The notes below the pieces were generated by a model. That model was not told the origin of the DNA. It worked only from the letters and a program-made list of their open reading frames with translations, and did not search any database. From positions 1 to 16,125 of the forward strand of contig CAKPAK010000038.1 of NCBI GenBank assembly GCA_934132915.1: a stretch of 16,125 nt of DNA. Reading direction: 5' to 3'. The translations under genes were made by a program, and so were the position numbers. The DNA comes from an uncultured Bacilli bacterium. GTDB taxonomy: Bacteria > Bacillota_I > Bacilli_A > RF39 > UBA660. Numbering within the stretch: the stretch's first letter is position 1; the number at the start of each line of letters is the position of its first letter. Below, in pieces: positions 1 to 7,568 of this stretch.

Positions 1-30
1 AAACGAAAAAATCAATCATTTCTGATTGAT
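1..30 (-). terminator. Rho-independent terminator of ssrA
   Basis: An 8-bp perfect stem (positions 11-18 with 23-30, sequence ATCAATCA on the plus strand) with a 4-nt loop is followed on the minus strand by a T-rich tail (TTTTTTCGTTT). It lies about 40 nt past the tmRNA 3' end and is the first terminator that transcription of ssrA meets. The transferase-like gene upstream has no terminator of its own, so read-through transcripts from it should end here too. Confidence 0.8.
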
Positions 31-70
31 ATCTATCTAAAAGTTCGAATAGTTCGAACAGATTCGTCAA

Positions 71-430
71 TGGTGGAGCCGGGGAGGGTCGAACTCCCGT
101 CCAAAAATAAAATCCATAAAACTTCTACAAGTTTAGTTCATTCTAAATATTCATAAATAATTAAAAGAATTAACAAGATTCATTATTTACTATTCTTTTT
201 TATTCTTTATATATCCAAGAAAAAATACATAATATAGTCTACTTTATATGTTCTATTCTCTTCTCGTAGACAAAGATGAGATAGAACCTACTGTTTTAAA
301 TTAATTACGCGAAAGCGTATCCAGTAGCGTTATTATAGTTGTTTCCAGCTATATTTAATTTATCTGTAACGTAAGATATACGACTTGCAGTTAAATTTCT
401 TTTATTTCTGTCGAATCCAGATACGGCCCC
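71..430 (-). ncRNA. ssrA: Transfer-messenger RNA (tmRNA), one-piece
   Basis: This RNA rescues stalled ribosomes by acting first as an alanyl-tRNA mimic and then as a short mRNA that adds a degradation tag; its protein partner is SmpB. The 3' end reads CGGCTCC-ACCA, with CCA encoded at 73-71, and pairs with the 5' end GGGGCCG (430-424) as a seven-pair acceptor stem with one G-U pair. A T-arm GGGAG-TTCGACC-CTCCC sits directly before the 3' acceptor strand, and the 5' part has the usual GGATTCGACAG block. The tag frame lies at 349-305. The length of about 360 nt fits a one-piece bacterial tmRNA. It is followed by a terminator at 1-30 and preceded by a consensus promoter at 442-470. The TATAAT box lies 12 nt before the mature 5' end, so a few leader bases are probably removed by RNase P. 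smpB is not in the window. Confidence 0.96.
305..349 (-). other. tmRNA proteolysis-tag reading frame
   Basis: The resume codon is inferred to be GCT at 349-347, after the A-rich segment AAATATA, giving the 14-residue tag AGNNYNNATGYAFA followed by TAA at 307-305. The tag ends in small/hydrophobic residues (YAFA), as expected for recognition by ClpXP-type proteases, though the common Bacillus and Clostridium tags end in ALAA. The resume codon could be the next one (GGA), since its placement rests on similarity to other tmRNAs rather than on a unique signal. Confidence 0.8.
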
Positions 431-438
431 ATTACAAG

Positions 439-1425
439 TTAATTATAATCATTATCTGTATTCTTGTCAATTGTTAATTTTTTTGTTTTTTTCTTTTTAC
501 TACAAAGTAAAATAGAATCCTTAATTTCATTTTTATTCGATATTATTCCTTTTACTCCAAGGAAAAATAATTGTTCTAAATTATCATTAGGAAATGAGTT
601 TTTCACTTCTTCGATGTTATATATTGGTCCCCAACTTTCTCTATACTCAGGATTTTCTTTAGTATAATATAAATAGCTTGCTAGCATCTTGCCAGAAGGA
701 CTTAGCCCTTTTTCTAAAATGCTAGGTAATAATTGAATTTCGTCTTTTGTTAAATAGGTTCCTATGTTAGATAGCCAAATATTATCGTAATTTTGAGAAA
801 AGGAATGCGTAAAAATACTATGATTTATAAATGATGGTGTGATTGTCGCTAAAATTTTCTTTAAGTTATGATAGTGATTTTTTGTTTGTAAATAAAAATT
901 GCATTTTTTTATTGTTTGACTTTGTTCTTCATCAACTTGAAATAGATAACGGCGAATATCTTGGGGAGAAAAAGTATGGAATAACTTTTCCCAAAATAAA
1001 TAGGATTCGAAATCTAATCTTTTTAAAACTGGGGCGATTTTATGATATAAGTCTAGGGAAAAAACCTTAGAATTATCTTGAAAGGCTGTAGGATAGTCTT
1101 TAAAACGAAAGAAAAGAAAAAAATCTTCATAATTTAGGGTGATTACTCCGGCTGCTTTTAAGTAATAATAATATTTTGTATAAGGGTTAATATCGATTAC
1201 TTGAATGTCTCTACACCCTTTTAAAATGGCATTTAACACTTGATCTCCTGAGGAACCAACGGTTAATAAAGAATGATTTTCTAAATCAAAAACATCGAGA
1301 TAGCCATTGATGTTTTCCGTGGTAAAAGGATAAATACGGCCAAAAAAGCCACGGCATTCTTCTATGACTTGGCCATCACATCTTTTCATTGCATTATCTA
1401 CTCTATCCAAAAAATTTTGATTCAT
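439..1425 (-). CDS. SAM-dependent transferase-like protein of unknown role
   Basis: This 328-residue cytoplasmic protein has no signal peptide. Residues 53-81 look like the SAM-binding half of a Rossmann methyltransferase: a beta strand and glycine loop LLTVGSSGDQ (53-62), then VIDINP (76-81), where D78 would bind the ribose. The residues after DINP (YTKYYYYLKAAGV) resemble the DUF3419/BtaA group (3-amino-3-carboxypropyl transferases), which carries a similar DLNP..LK pattern; this family link is recalled from knowledge and unproven. The C-terminus is a lysine-rich tail (KKKKTKK) whose final codons also encode the ssrA promoter. The start is supported by AGAGGTGG 5 nt ahead of ATG. It has its own promoter at 1483-1511 and no terminator, so it reads into ssrA. 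The substrate cannot be told from sequence. Confidence 0.72.
   Translation of the reverse strand: MNQNFLDRVDNAMKRCDGQVIEECRGFFGRIYPFTTENINGYLDVFDLENHSLLTVGSSGDQVLNAILKGCRDIQVIDINPYTKYYYYLKAAGVITLNYEDFFLFFRFKDYPTAFQDNSKVFSLDLYHKIAPVLKRLDFESYLFWEKLFHTFSPQDIRRYLFQVDEEQSQTIKKCNFYLQTKNHYHNLKKILATITPSFINHSIFTHSFSQNYDNIWLSNIGTYLTKDEIQLLPSILEKGLSPSGKMLASYLYYTKENPEYRESWGPIYNIEEVKNSFPNDNLEQLFFLGVKGIISNKNEIKDSILLCSKKKKTKKLTIDKNTDNDYN
442..470 (-). promoter_or_regulatory. Consensus promoter for ssrA, inside the upstream CDS
   Basis: TTGACA (470-465) and TATAAT (447-442) are separated by exactly 17 nt, a perfect vegetative sigma-factor promoter. It lies wholly within the last eleven codons of the transferase-like gene, whose stop codon (441-439) directly follows the -10 box. 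Its strength fits the high cellular demand for tmRNA. Confidence 0.9.
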
Positions 1426-1442
1426 TATGCCACCTCTTTTTT

Positions 1443-1459
1443 TCGTTTATGAAACGAAT
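1443..1459. other. Hairpin in the 5' leader of the transferase-like gene
   Basis: A 7-bp inverted repeat (TTCGTTT at 1443-1449, AAACGAA at 1453-1459) with a 3-nt loop sits between promoter and ribosome site. A-tracts flank it on the minus strand, so on the plus strand it looks like a terminator with a run of ten T. No plus-strand gene needs one. In the minus-strand mRNA it would fold just upstream of the Shine-Dalgarno sequence. Confidence 0.5.
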
Positions 1460-1482
1460 TTTTTTTTTAAAGAATGGTTATT

Positions 1483-1511
1483 ATTGTATCGCAAAATTTA
1501 TTGGTTGGCAA
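1483..1511 (-). promoter_or_regulatory. Promoter of the transferase-like gene
   Basis: TTGCCA (1511-1506) and TACAAT (1488-1483) are spaced 17 nt apart, each one mismatch or so from consensus. The predicted transcript starts near 1476, giving a leader of about 50 nt that contains the hairpin at 1443-1459. Confidence 0.75.
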
Positions 1512-1564
1512 TTAAAAATAAACTTCTAAAATGAAAAACATCTTTTGCTGATTTTATTTTGATC

Positions 1565-1602
1565 AAAAGAAAAAGTAGAGATCAGTATTTTACTCTTCTA
1601 CT
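1565..1602 (-). terminator. Terminator of the SDR gene, overlapping its stop codon
   Basis: On the minus strand AGTAGA (1602-1597) pairs with TCTACT (1579-1574), and an inner AGTA/TACT stem (1594-1591 with 1587-1584) closes a 3-nt loop. A TTTTTCTTTT tail follows. The stop codon TAA (1592-1590) lies inside the hairpin, so the last codons of the dehydrogenase form its 5' arm. Confidence 0.65.
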
Positions 1603-2336
1603 CTTTCTTGTACTTTTGAATTTGTTGCGAGTACTAAACTCGTGGGACTCATTTTGATTAGGGCATAATTTAGTTTCATGTTGTTGGGGATTATCACCTT
1701 TTTATTTTGAAACATTCCTTCAATTGCTATTTTTGCGGCCTCTTCCGTCGAAAGAGAAGGAATATTAAATTTTACATTGGCAACGGAATTAAAGTTGGTG
1801 GAAACGGGTCCTGGGCAAAACATGGATAAATGCACTCTTGATTTTTCGCGGGCTAGTTCTTTTTGGATCGCGAAAGTTAGATTGACAATATAAGACTTGG
1901 TTGCATAATAAGTGGCCATATAGGGTCCTGGCATAAATCCTGCCATTGAGGCAACATTTAAAATTCTTCCTCGATCACGAGCTACAAAATCTTGTAAAAA
2001 TAATTTTGTTAAAATATGGTAAGAAATCACATTTAAATTGATCATGTTTAGTTCTTTTTTTAAAGATGTTTTGACGAAATTACCTGCATCCCCAAAACCG
2101 GCATTATTGATTAAAATGTCGATATTTTTTGTTTTTAATGTTTCGTGTAAGCGATAACAAGAGTCACTCTTTCTTAAATCAGTAGCAATTATATGAACAT
2201 TATTTTTATTTTTAAAAGATTTTTCTAATTTTTCTTTATCCCTTGCAACCACAAATACTTCATAGCCTAAATCTAAGAGAGAATTGGCAATGGATAATCC
2301 AATTCCTGAACTTGCTCCAGTTACTAATGCTTTCAC
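1590..2336 (-). CDS. Short-chain dehydrogenase/reductase (SDR family)
   Basis: This 248-residue NAD(P)-dependent oxidoreductase has the classical SDR layout: cofactor loop TGASSGIG (6-13), adenine-side D53 in ATDL, NNAG (77-80), structural N102, catalytic S130 in NVASMAG, and Y143-x3-K147 (YYATK). With S130, Y143 and K147 the active site is complete. R32 after the second strand suggests a preference for NADP(H), an inference. The length matches the family's usual 250. The start codon is GTG, with AGGTAGGTG 7 nt upstream that overlaps the TAG stop of the preceding gene; the two genes are 14 nt apart and surely co-transcribed. The substrate is unknown. The best resemblance is to the broad YqjQ/DltE-like group of bacterial SDRs, which gives little guidance. 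Confidence 0.92.
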   Translation of the reverse strand: MKALVTGASSGIGLSIANSLLDLGYEVFVVARDKEKLEKSFKNKNNVHIIATDLRKSDSCYRLHETLKTKNIDILINNAGFGDAGNFVKTSLKKELNMINLNVISYHILTKLFLQDFVARDRGRILNVASMAGFMPGPYMATYYATKSYIVNLTFAIQKELAREKSRVHLSMFCPGPVSTNFNSVANVKFNIPSLSTEEAAKIAIEGMFQNKKVIIPNNMKLNYALIKMSPTSLVLATNSKVQERVEE

Positions 2337-2350
2337 TTTTTCTCACCTAC

Positions 2351-2788
2351 CTATAAATATGGTTTTAGAAGTTCGATGTTTTCTTTGCCAAAATTTAACA
2401 AATCTTTTGCTAGTTTTAAGATTTCTTTATCGGCATCGCCTTCAAAGCGATCAATTTTTTTGGTTATGTCTACATTTCCCATTGTAAAGCCTTTTGTTAA
2501 CATATCCGCGACACGAGCATCGCTGTTGTCTTTCATCATTTCCATATTCATTCCTAATTTTGACATTACATCAGCCATTATTCCTTTTTCTTTAGGCTCG
2601 AGTTTATTTTTTTTGATTAATTTTTCTGCTCTTTTGGCATATTCCTCATAGCCTTTTAATTCTCCTTCTACGATCTTTTTGATTTTATTATCTTTTCCTT
2701 GTAAAATTCGAATTAGATTGGTACAACTTTTTACTCCCATATTTGCATTTTCATAAATATAGAGTAATAATTCGTTATTTTCATTCAT
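2351..2788 (-). CDS. Small all-helical protein, possibly ferritin-like
   Basis: This 145-residue soluble protein has charged, heptad-like helices throughout and no membrane segment or signal peptide. The N-terminal half (ELLLYIYENANMGVKSCTNL, then a lysine/glutamate-rich second helix) and the C-terminal half (DITKKIDRFEGDADKEILKL) suggest a four-helix bundle of the ferritin-like type found in many Firmicutes as an uncharacterised family. A full set of iron ligands (paired ExxH) is not visible, so no oxidase activity is claimed. The start ATG has TAGGAG 10 nt upstream. It leads a two-gene unit with the SDR (14-nt gap), bounded by the pfl terminator upstream and the SDR terminator downstream. 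No clear -35/-10 pair is seen in the short gap at 2789-2870, which is mostly A/T. Confidence 0.7.
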   Translation of the reverse strand: MNENNELLLYIYENANMGVKSCTNLIRILQGKDNKIKKIVEGELKGYEEYAKRAEKLIKKNKLEPKEKGIMADVMSKLGMNMEMMKDNSDARVADMLTKGFTMGNVDITKKIDRFEGDADKEILKLAKDLLNFGKENIELLKPYL

Positions 2789-2870
2789 TTTTTCACACTC
2801 CTATTAAGTAGTATGATTTATTTTTTTTATTTTATACAAAATACTGAATTTGATTTTTATGGAGGAAAGA

Positions 2871-2909
2871 GAAAAAAAACAAGAAATGACGGATTATCCA
2901 TTGTTCTTG
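2871..2909 (-). terminator. Terminator of the pfl operon, overlapping the pflA stop codon
   Basis: On the minus strand CAAGAA-C-AATG (from 2909) pairs with CATT-TCTTG (to 2880), followed by a run of eight T. The TAA stop of pflA (2896-2894) falls in the loop. A strong intrinsic terminator that separates pflBA from the ferritin-like/SDR unit. Confidence 0.85.
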
Positions 2910-3622
2910 CTTTTTTCATACATTGTCATAAATTTCTGATAAAGATGATGGCATTTTTCTTTATCCATTTCATTTAAATTTTGATATGGATAAGGAATCC
3001 CTAGTTTTTTATACTTTTCACTCCCTAATTTATGATAAGGGAGAAATTCTATTTTTTTGACATTCTTTACTTTTAAACACACTTCTACGAGTTGTTTTAA
3101 ATACTCATCGTTATCCATAAGTCCTGGTACAATTACTTGTCTTAACCAAACGTCTTTTCCACTTTTATTTAAAGCAGCCATAAACTTTAAGGATTCCTCT
3201 ATTGGTTGAGAAGTTAAATCTTGATACCCCTCTTTGGTTGTATGTTTAATATCTAAAATGACGAGATCAATATATTTCAAAATTTCTTCATAGTCGCCAT
3301 TTCCAACACCAGCGGTGTCTAGAGCAATATGAATATTTTCTTTTTTTAAAATTTTGGCGACTTCGATGATAAATTTACTTTGAAGAAGGGGTTCTCCCCC
3401 TGAAAAAGTAACGCCTCCATTATTGGCAAAGTAATTTTTATTTCGAAGAATGCGTTCGGCAATTTCTTCTGGTGTATAATTTTCTTGACCTCTTACCCAC
3501 ATTTCAGGGTTATGACAATACTTACATCTCAGACGACAACCGCTTAAAAAGATTACCGTTCGGATCCCTGGTCCATCAACTAACCCAAATGTTTCTATCG
3601 AATCAACAGCGCCTTTTATCAT
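2894..3622 (-). CDS. pflA: Pyruvate formate-lyase activating enzyme (radical SAM)
   Basis: This 242-residue cytoplasmic radical SAM enzyme abstracts a hydrogen from a glycine of PflB to create the glycyl radical that makes PflB active under anaerobic conditions. The 4Fe-4S motif CxxxCxxC is at C29, C33 and C36 (GCRLRCKYCHNP), and the SAM-contacting GGEP at 75-78; the N-terminal DGPGIRT block (16-22) is typical of PflA. The length matches E. coli PflA (246). The ATG overlaps the pflB stop as TAATG, so translation is coupled to pflB. The gene ends inside the terminator hairpin at 2871-2909. Activating enzymes for other glycyl radical enzymes usually carry extra ferredoxin-like cysteine clusters; none is present here, which supports PflA. 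Confidence 0.97.
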   Translation of the reverse strand: MIKGAVDSIETFGLVDGPGIRTVIFLSGCRLRCKYCHNPEMWVRGQENYTPEEIAERILRNKNYFANNGGVTFSGGEPLLQSKFIIEVAKILKKENIHIALDTAGVGNGDYEEILKYIDLVILDIKHTTKEGYQDLTSQPIEESLKFMAALNKSGKDVWLRQVIVPGLMDNDEYLKQLVEVCLKVKNVKKIEFLPYHKLGSEKYKKLGIPYPYQNLNEMDKEKCHHLYQKFMTMYEKSKNNG

Positions 3623-5850
3623 TACATTTTCTCGTGAAAAGTTCTTGAGATAACTTCTTCTTGTTGCTTTCTTGTTAATCGATTAAATCTGACTGCATAA
3701 CCAGAAACACGAATTGTTAAAAGTGGGTATTTGTCTGGATTTTCCATGGCATCAATCAACATTTCTCGATTTAAAACATTAACATTAATATGATGCGCTC
3801 CCTGTTTGTCATAGCCATCTAATAAATTTACTAAATTTTCGATTTGATTCTCTAAATCACTTCCTAAAGCACTTGGTACAATAGAAAAAGTATTGGAGAT
3901 TCCATCTTTACAGCAACAACCATACTCTAATTTAGCCACACTATTTAAACTTGCAATAGCGCCACTTTCATCTCTTCCATGCATTGGGTTTGCTCCTGGT
4001 GCAAAAGGTTCTCCTGCTTTTCTGCCGTCTGGTGTGGATCCGGTTTTGGTTCCATATACTACGTTTGAAGTGATGGTTAAGACAGACATTGTAGGTTCTG
4101 CATTGCGGTAGCATTTGTGTTTTTTTAACTCAGAGAATATTTTTTCTAGTATCTCTTTGGCAATGTTATCTACTCTATCGTCATCATTTCCATATTTAGG
4201 AAAATTCCCTTCAATGATAAAATCTTTTGCAATGCCGTTTTCATCACGGACTGGTTTTACTTTGGCGTATTTAATGGCAGATAAGGAGTCGACTGCAACG
4301 GATAAACCGGCTACGCCGTAAGCCATATAGCGATGAACTTTGGTGTCGTGTAAAGCCATTTGGCCTGCTTCGTAGGCATATTTGTCATGCATATAGTGAA
4401 TAATATTCATCGCATCACTATAAATTTCTGCAACGCGCTCTAATACTTTAAAGTAACTTTTCTTTACTTTTTCATAATCAAGGACTTCATCGGTCATTTT
4501 ATCAATGTTATCTAGTACTAAATCGCCTTTCATTTCATCGATTCCCCCATTAATTGAATAAAGTAGAGATTTGGCTAAATTACATCTTGCCCCAAAGAAT
4601 TGCATATCTTTTCCAACCCGCATTGCTGATACGCAACAAGCGATTGCATAGTCATCGCCATAAATTGGACGCATTAGATCATCACTTTCGTATTGAATTG
4701 CGTCAGTTTTAATACTCATTTTAGCACAATATTTTTTCCATGGAGTTGGTAATTTAGTACTCCATAAAACGGTCATATTTGGTTCTGGTGCAGTATCGAG
4801 GTTGGTTAAGGTATTTAAGATACGATAACTGGTTTTCGTTACCATACTTTCCCCAGTCTCGGTAATTCCTCCTAGAGAACAAGTTACCCAAGTTGGATCT
4901 CCTGAGAATAACTCATCATATTCTGGCGTTCTTAAATGTCTAGCTAAACGAAGCTTAATAATAAACTGATCAATTAATTCTTGGGCTTCTTCCTCGGTTA
5001 AGATGCCATTTTTCATATCTCTTTCCATATAAATATCTAGAAAAGCATCTACTCTTCCTAAACTCATTGCGGCACCATTATTTTCCTTAATTGCCGCTAA
5101 ATAAGCAAAGTAAGTCCATTGAACAGCTTCTTTTGCATTTCTTGCGGGAAGACTGATGTCATATCCATAGCGAAGAGCCATTTTCTTCATTTTTTCTAGC
5201 GCACGATATTGTTCAGAAATTTCTTCCCGTTGACGAATGACCTCTTCTGTCATTCTCCCACATTTTTTATCCCATTCATGCTTTTTTTGTTCCATTAAGT
5301 AATCAATACCATATAGAGCAACACGGCGGTAGTCGCCAATAATTCTTCCTCTTCCATAGGCATCAGGAAGACCGGTTAATAAACCAACATGACGCGCTTT
5401 TCGAATATCAGAAGTATAAGCATCAAATACTCCTTGATTGTGTGTTTTTCGAAATTCATTAAAGTATTTGTCAACATCTTTATTTAACTGATAGCCATAA
5501 GCTTCTAGTTCTTGATATACCATCCGAATTCCCCCATAAGGATTAACCATTCGCTTTAAAGGTGCATCAGTTTGTAAACCAACGATGACTTCATTTTCTT
5601 TATCGATATATCCTGGATCAAAAGAATCAATTCCCGACATGTGATCAACATCAATATCTAAAACATGTTTTTTTAATTCTTCTTTTAATAAAGTTGAACA
5701 CTTATCCCATACTTTTTTCGTCTTAGGGGTTGTTCCACATAAAAAGTCTTCATTTCCTTCGTAAGATTTATAGTTATTTTGAATAAAATCTCTTACGTCA
5801 ATTCGATTACACCAATTTCCTCCCTTAAAATTTTTCCATTGTTCTTTCAT
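3622..5850 (-). CDS. pflB: Formate acetyltransferase (pyruvate formate-lyase)
   Basis: This glycyl radical enzyme converts pyruvate and CoA to acetyl-CoA and formate, the main anaerobic pyruvate-splitting step in mixed-acid fermentation. Seen in the sequence: the adjacent catalytic cysteines in IACCVSAM (residues 405-406 from the chosen start), and the C-terminal radical loop RVSGYAVRF with G717. The protein is 742 residues, close to the 760 of E. coli PflB, so it is complete. Two ATG codons stand side by side at the 5' end; AGGAGG at 5862-5857 lies 3 nt from the first and 6 nt from the second, so the second (5850) is favoured. The gene is first in the pflBA operon, behind a terminator-hairpin that closes the Hpt gene. 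Anaerobic regulation is expected from the family but no clear operator was recognised. Confidence 0.97.
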   Translation of the reverse strand: MKEQWKNFKGGNWCNRIDVRDFIQNNYKSYEGNEDFLCGTTPKTKKVWDKCSTLLKEELKKHVLDIDVDHMSGIDSFDPGYIDKENEVIVGLQTDAPLKRMVNPYGGIRMVYQELEAYGYQLNKDVDKYFNEFRKTHNQGVFDAYTSDIRKARHVGLLTGLPDAYGRGRIIGDYRRVALYGIDYLMEQKKHEWDKKCGRMTEEVIRQREEISEQYRALEKMKKMALRYGYDISLPARNAKEAVQWTYFAYLAAIKENNGAAMSLGRVDAFLDIYMERDMKNGILTEEEAQELIDQFIIKLRLARHLRTPEYDELFSGDPTWVTCSLGGITETGESMVTKTSYRILNTLTNLDTAPEPNMTVLWSTKLPTPWKKYCAKMSIKTDAIQYESDDLMRPIYGDDYAIACCVSAMRVGKDMQFFGARCNLAKSLLYSINGGIDEMKGDLVLDNIDKMTDEVLDYEKVKKSYFKVLERVAEIYSDAMNIIHYMHDKYAYEAGQMALHDTKVHRYMAYGVAGLSVAVDSLSAIKYAKVKPVRDENGIAKDFIIEGNFPKYGNDDDRVDNIAKEILEKIFSELKKHKCYRNAEPTMSVLTITSNVVYGTKTGSTPDGRKAGEPFAPGANPMHGRDESGAIASLNSVAKLEYGCCCKDGISNTFSIVPSALGSDLENQIENLVNLLDGYDKQGAHHINVNVLNREMLIDAMENPDKYPLLTIRVSGYAVRFNRLTRKQQEEVISRTFHEKM

Positions 5851-5856
5851 CATATC

Positions 5857-5862
5857 CCTCCT
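5857..5862 (-). promoter_or_regulatory. Ribosome binding site deciding the pflB start
   Basis: A perfect AGGAGG. The spacing is 3 nt to the first ATG and 6 nt to the second, which favours the second of the tandem start codons. Confidence 0.8.
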
Positions 5863-5877
5863 ACTTTCTACTCTACT

Positions 5878-5906
5878 ATTTTAACACAAAATAAGAAAAA
5901 AATAAC
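5878..5906 (-). promoter_or_regulatory. Probable pflB promoter
   Basis: TAAAAT (5883-5878), preceded by TGTGT, is a reasonable -10 element. The -35 position 16-17 nt upstream reads TTATTT or GTTATT and is poor; it overlaps the descending arm and T-tract of the terminator at 5893-5927. The element is positioned correctly for pflB but weak by sequence, which would suit a promoter needing an activator. Confidence 0.4.
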
Positions 5907-5927
5907 TATTCTTTACAATAGTTATTT
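5893..5927 (-). terminator. Terminator after the Hpt gene
   Basis: An 11-bp perfect stem (AAATAACTATT at 5900-5910 on the plus strand, AATAGTTATTT at 5917-5927) has a 6-nt loop and is followed on the minus strand by TTTTTT-C. It lies 24 nt past the Hpt stop codon and ends the kinase/peptidase/Hpt transcript before pflB. Confidence 0.88.
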
Positions 5928-5950
5928 ATCTTTTACATCTTATTGACAAT

Positions 5951-6310
5951 TTAGTGATTTAAGTATTCTTTTACCACTTGAATTATTCGATTGGCCTCAT
6001 CCATTAGTTCTTGATAATGGTTATCGATATATGTAAGATCATGCTCTTGACTTTTTAATTGGTGATTTAAGGACATTTCCGCTAATTTGGTAAAACCTAA
6101 GTAATTGGCATCGCCTTTCATGGCATGAACATCAATTGCATAACTGTCCATGTCTTTGTTTTTATAGGAATTCTCAATTCTTTTCATCCGTTCTGCCGAT
6201 TCGGTTAAAAAGTCTTTTAAAGTTTCATCATACATTTCTTGGTCTCCAAGTAATTCGATTCCTTTATCAACGTCAATGGATGCTTGTTTTAATAAGTCGA
6301 TATTCTTCAT
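5951..6310 (-). CDS. Single-domain histidine phosphotransfer (Hpt) protein
   Basis: This 119-residue soluble, all-helical protein carries the Hpt signature HAMKGDANYLG, with phospho-accepting H62 and the conserved K65-G66 (numbered from the ATG at 6310). Hpt proteins shuttle phosphate between receiver domains in multistep phosphorelays. Its natural partner is the hybrid kinase two genes upstream, whose receiver domain could pass phosphate to H62. The frame also opens three codons earlier with GTG (6319); neither start has a strong ribosome site, and AAGTG 8 nt before the ATG is the better of the two. It is the last gene of the set and is followed by a strong terminator. No separate response regulator lies in the window, so the next step of the relay is unknown. 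Confidence 0.9.
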   Translation of the reverse strand: MKNIDLLKQASIDVDKGIELLGDQEMYDETLKDFLTESAERMKRIENSYKNKDMDSYAIDVHAMKGDANYLGFTKLAEMSLNHQLKSQEHDLTYIDNHYQELMDEANRIIQVVKEYLNH

Positions 6311-6355
6311 TCTATTCACACTTTCTTCATTTTTTTCTTAAAATACTTCGCTCAT

Positions 6356-7522
6356 TTAACCCCCACGATAAGAAGAACCTACGCCTTTTAGGGCTGGGAA
6401 AAATCGAACGGGATTAAAGGTACTTCCAACTTGAGATGATTTACCGATTAAACTGCCTCCTGTTGCCATCGCAAAATGTAAATGTGGTCCTTCGGTACAA
6501 CGATCGCCCCATTTTTTAATTTCTTTTGCTCCGCCACCACTTGTTCCGATAACTTGTCCCGCTGTTACATTTTGATTTACATTGACGTAACCATCAATTA
6601 GGTGCATATAAAGTGAAACATAACTACTACCGTTATAATTGTGTTGGATTTGAATGACCAATCCCCCACAGTTACTGCTATACCTTGCTAATACTTTTCC
6701 ATTGGCAACGGCACGAACAGGTAACCCTTCCACACCAGAAGTTCCTAAATCGACAGCATAGTGATTGACGGATCCTCTACTTTCCGCATAACTAGAAGAT
6801 TGAACAAAACTAGCCAGTGGATAAACCCATCCATCAACTGCGGCAATGCCATTACAGGTATTAATATCTTGATCCATTTTACAAATGGATTTTAAAGAAG
6901 CAATTTGTTTTTTCTTTTGAGCAATTTGATCAGACACTTTCATTCCATCATCCTGATCATCTTTATATTGCGCTTGAACAATTAAGTATTTGGCTTGCAA
7001 TTCATTTTTTTTGTTGGCTAATTCTTTTTGATTTAAGGCAAGCGTTTCTTTTTTAGAATTTAACTGTTTTACTAAAGTATTTAATTCATCAACAAGTCCT
7101 TGATTATAATCACTCATTTGCGTTACAACAGAATAGCGATAAATAAAATCCGTATAGTTATCTGCTTCAAAAACATATTCTAACAAGTTATTGCCTTTGC
7201 TACTTGTAAGTTGTAAGTAAAGAAGCATTTGGTTGGTTTCTTCTTTTTTCTTTTGAATTTCTTCTTCACTTTTGATAATATCATTTTCAGCTTGTGTAAT
7301 TTCATTTTGCGTGCGTCTAATTTCTGCCTCAGCACTGGCAATACTGGCTTTGACATTATTCATCTCCGCTTGGGTCATATTCTTTTTCTTCTGAGCGGCT
7401 TCATAACTTTTTTCTAGTGAGGATAAATCATTATATAAATCTCTTAAAGTTGTAGCCTTTACTGGGTTACTTAAACTAAAAAAGAACACTAAAAACAATA
7501 AAAATATCTTCTTTTTCTTCAT
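6356..7522 (-). CDS. Secreted coiled-coil M23 peptidase (EnvC/PcsB-like murein hydrolase)
   Basis: A 388-residue exported protein. A signal peptide (MKKKKIFLLFLVFFFSLS, cleavage near NPVKA) is followed by a long coiled coil (about residues 25-215, rich in K, E, Q, N and A) and a C-terminal LytM/M23 zinc peptidase domain. The zinc and catalytic residues are present: H254 and D258 (NHYAVD), then H347-L-H349 (GPHLHFA), with a YMHL motif between. So the enzyme looks active on peptidoglycan cross-links, unlike degenerate EnvC types. Starts further upstream exist, but ATG at 7522 has AGGTGG at 7532-7527 and begins a clean signal peptide. It lies about 46 nt after the kinase gene and 45 nt before Hpt, in one transcript. 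The setting suggests wall cleavage linked to the signalling pair, as in division or wall-growth hydrolases. Confidence 0.92.
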   Translation of the reverse strand: MKKKKIFLLFLVFFFSLSNPVKATTLRDLYNDLSSLEKSYEAAQKKKNMTQAEMNNVKASIASAEAEIRRTQNEITQAENDIIKSEEEIQKKKEETNQMLLYLQLTSSKGNNLLEYVFEADNYTDFIYRYSVVTQMSDYNQGLVDELNTLVKQLNSKKETLALNQKELANKKNELQAKYLIVQAQYKDDQDDGMKVSDQIAQKKKQIASLKSICKMDQDINTCNGIAAVDGWVYPLASFVQSSSYAESRGSVNHYAVDLGTSGVEGLPVRAVANGKVLARYSSNCGGLVIQIQHNYNGSSYVSLYMHLIDGYVNVNQNVTAGQVIGTSGGGAKEIKKWGDRCTEGPHLHFAMATGGSLIGKSSQVGSTFNPVRFFPALKGVGSSYRGG

Positions 7523-7526
7523 CTTA

Positions 7527-7532
7527 CCACCT
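7527..7532 (-). promoter_or_regulatory. Ribosome binding site deciding the M23 peptidase start
   Basis: AGGTGG lies 4 nt before ATG at 7522, which opens a canonical signal peptide. The earlier in-frame ATG at 7567 would place 15 extra residues in front of it and has no comparable site. Confidence 0.7.
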
Positions 7533-7568
7533 AGTATCATTATAAAAGAAAAAAAGAATTTAGTCAAA

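Noticed and set aside
42..58. Direct repeat AGTTCGAA..AGTTCGAA just past the tmRNA 3' end, which might be an integration (att) remnant.
   Set aside because: It is only 8 bp, does not copy the tmRNA 3' end, and no integrase or phage gene is in the window.
1580..1593. A 14-bp sequence GATCAGTATTTTAC occurs here and again at 15832-15845, each close to a terminator.
   Set aside because: For AT-rich DNA of 16 kb one such chance match is expected, and the two copies sit differently relative to their hairpins (inside one, after the other).
2789..2870. Possible promoter (TTGTAT and CATACT, 18 nt apart) before the ferritin-like gene.
   Set aside because: Both boxes are weak and the transcript would begin almost at the ribosome site; chance matches are common in this A/T-rich gap.
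3893..4321. Plus-strand open frames opposite pflB.
   Set aside because: They run antisense to a fully conserved enzyme and have no ribosome site.
7523..7567. An earlier in-frame ATG for the M23 peptidase that would add 15 residues.
   Set aside because: It would bury the signal peptide behind an odd N-terminal stretch and has no ribosome site, while ATG at 7522 has AGGTGG.
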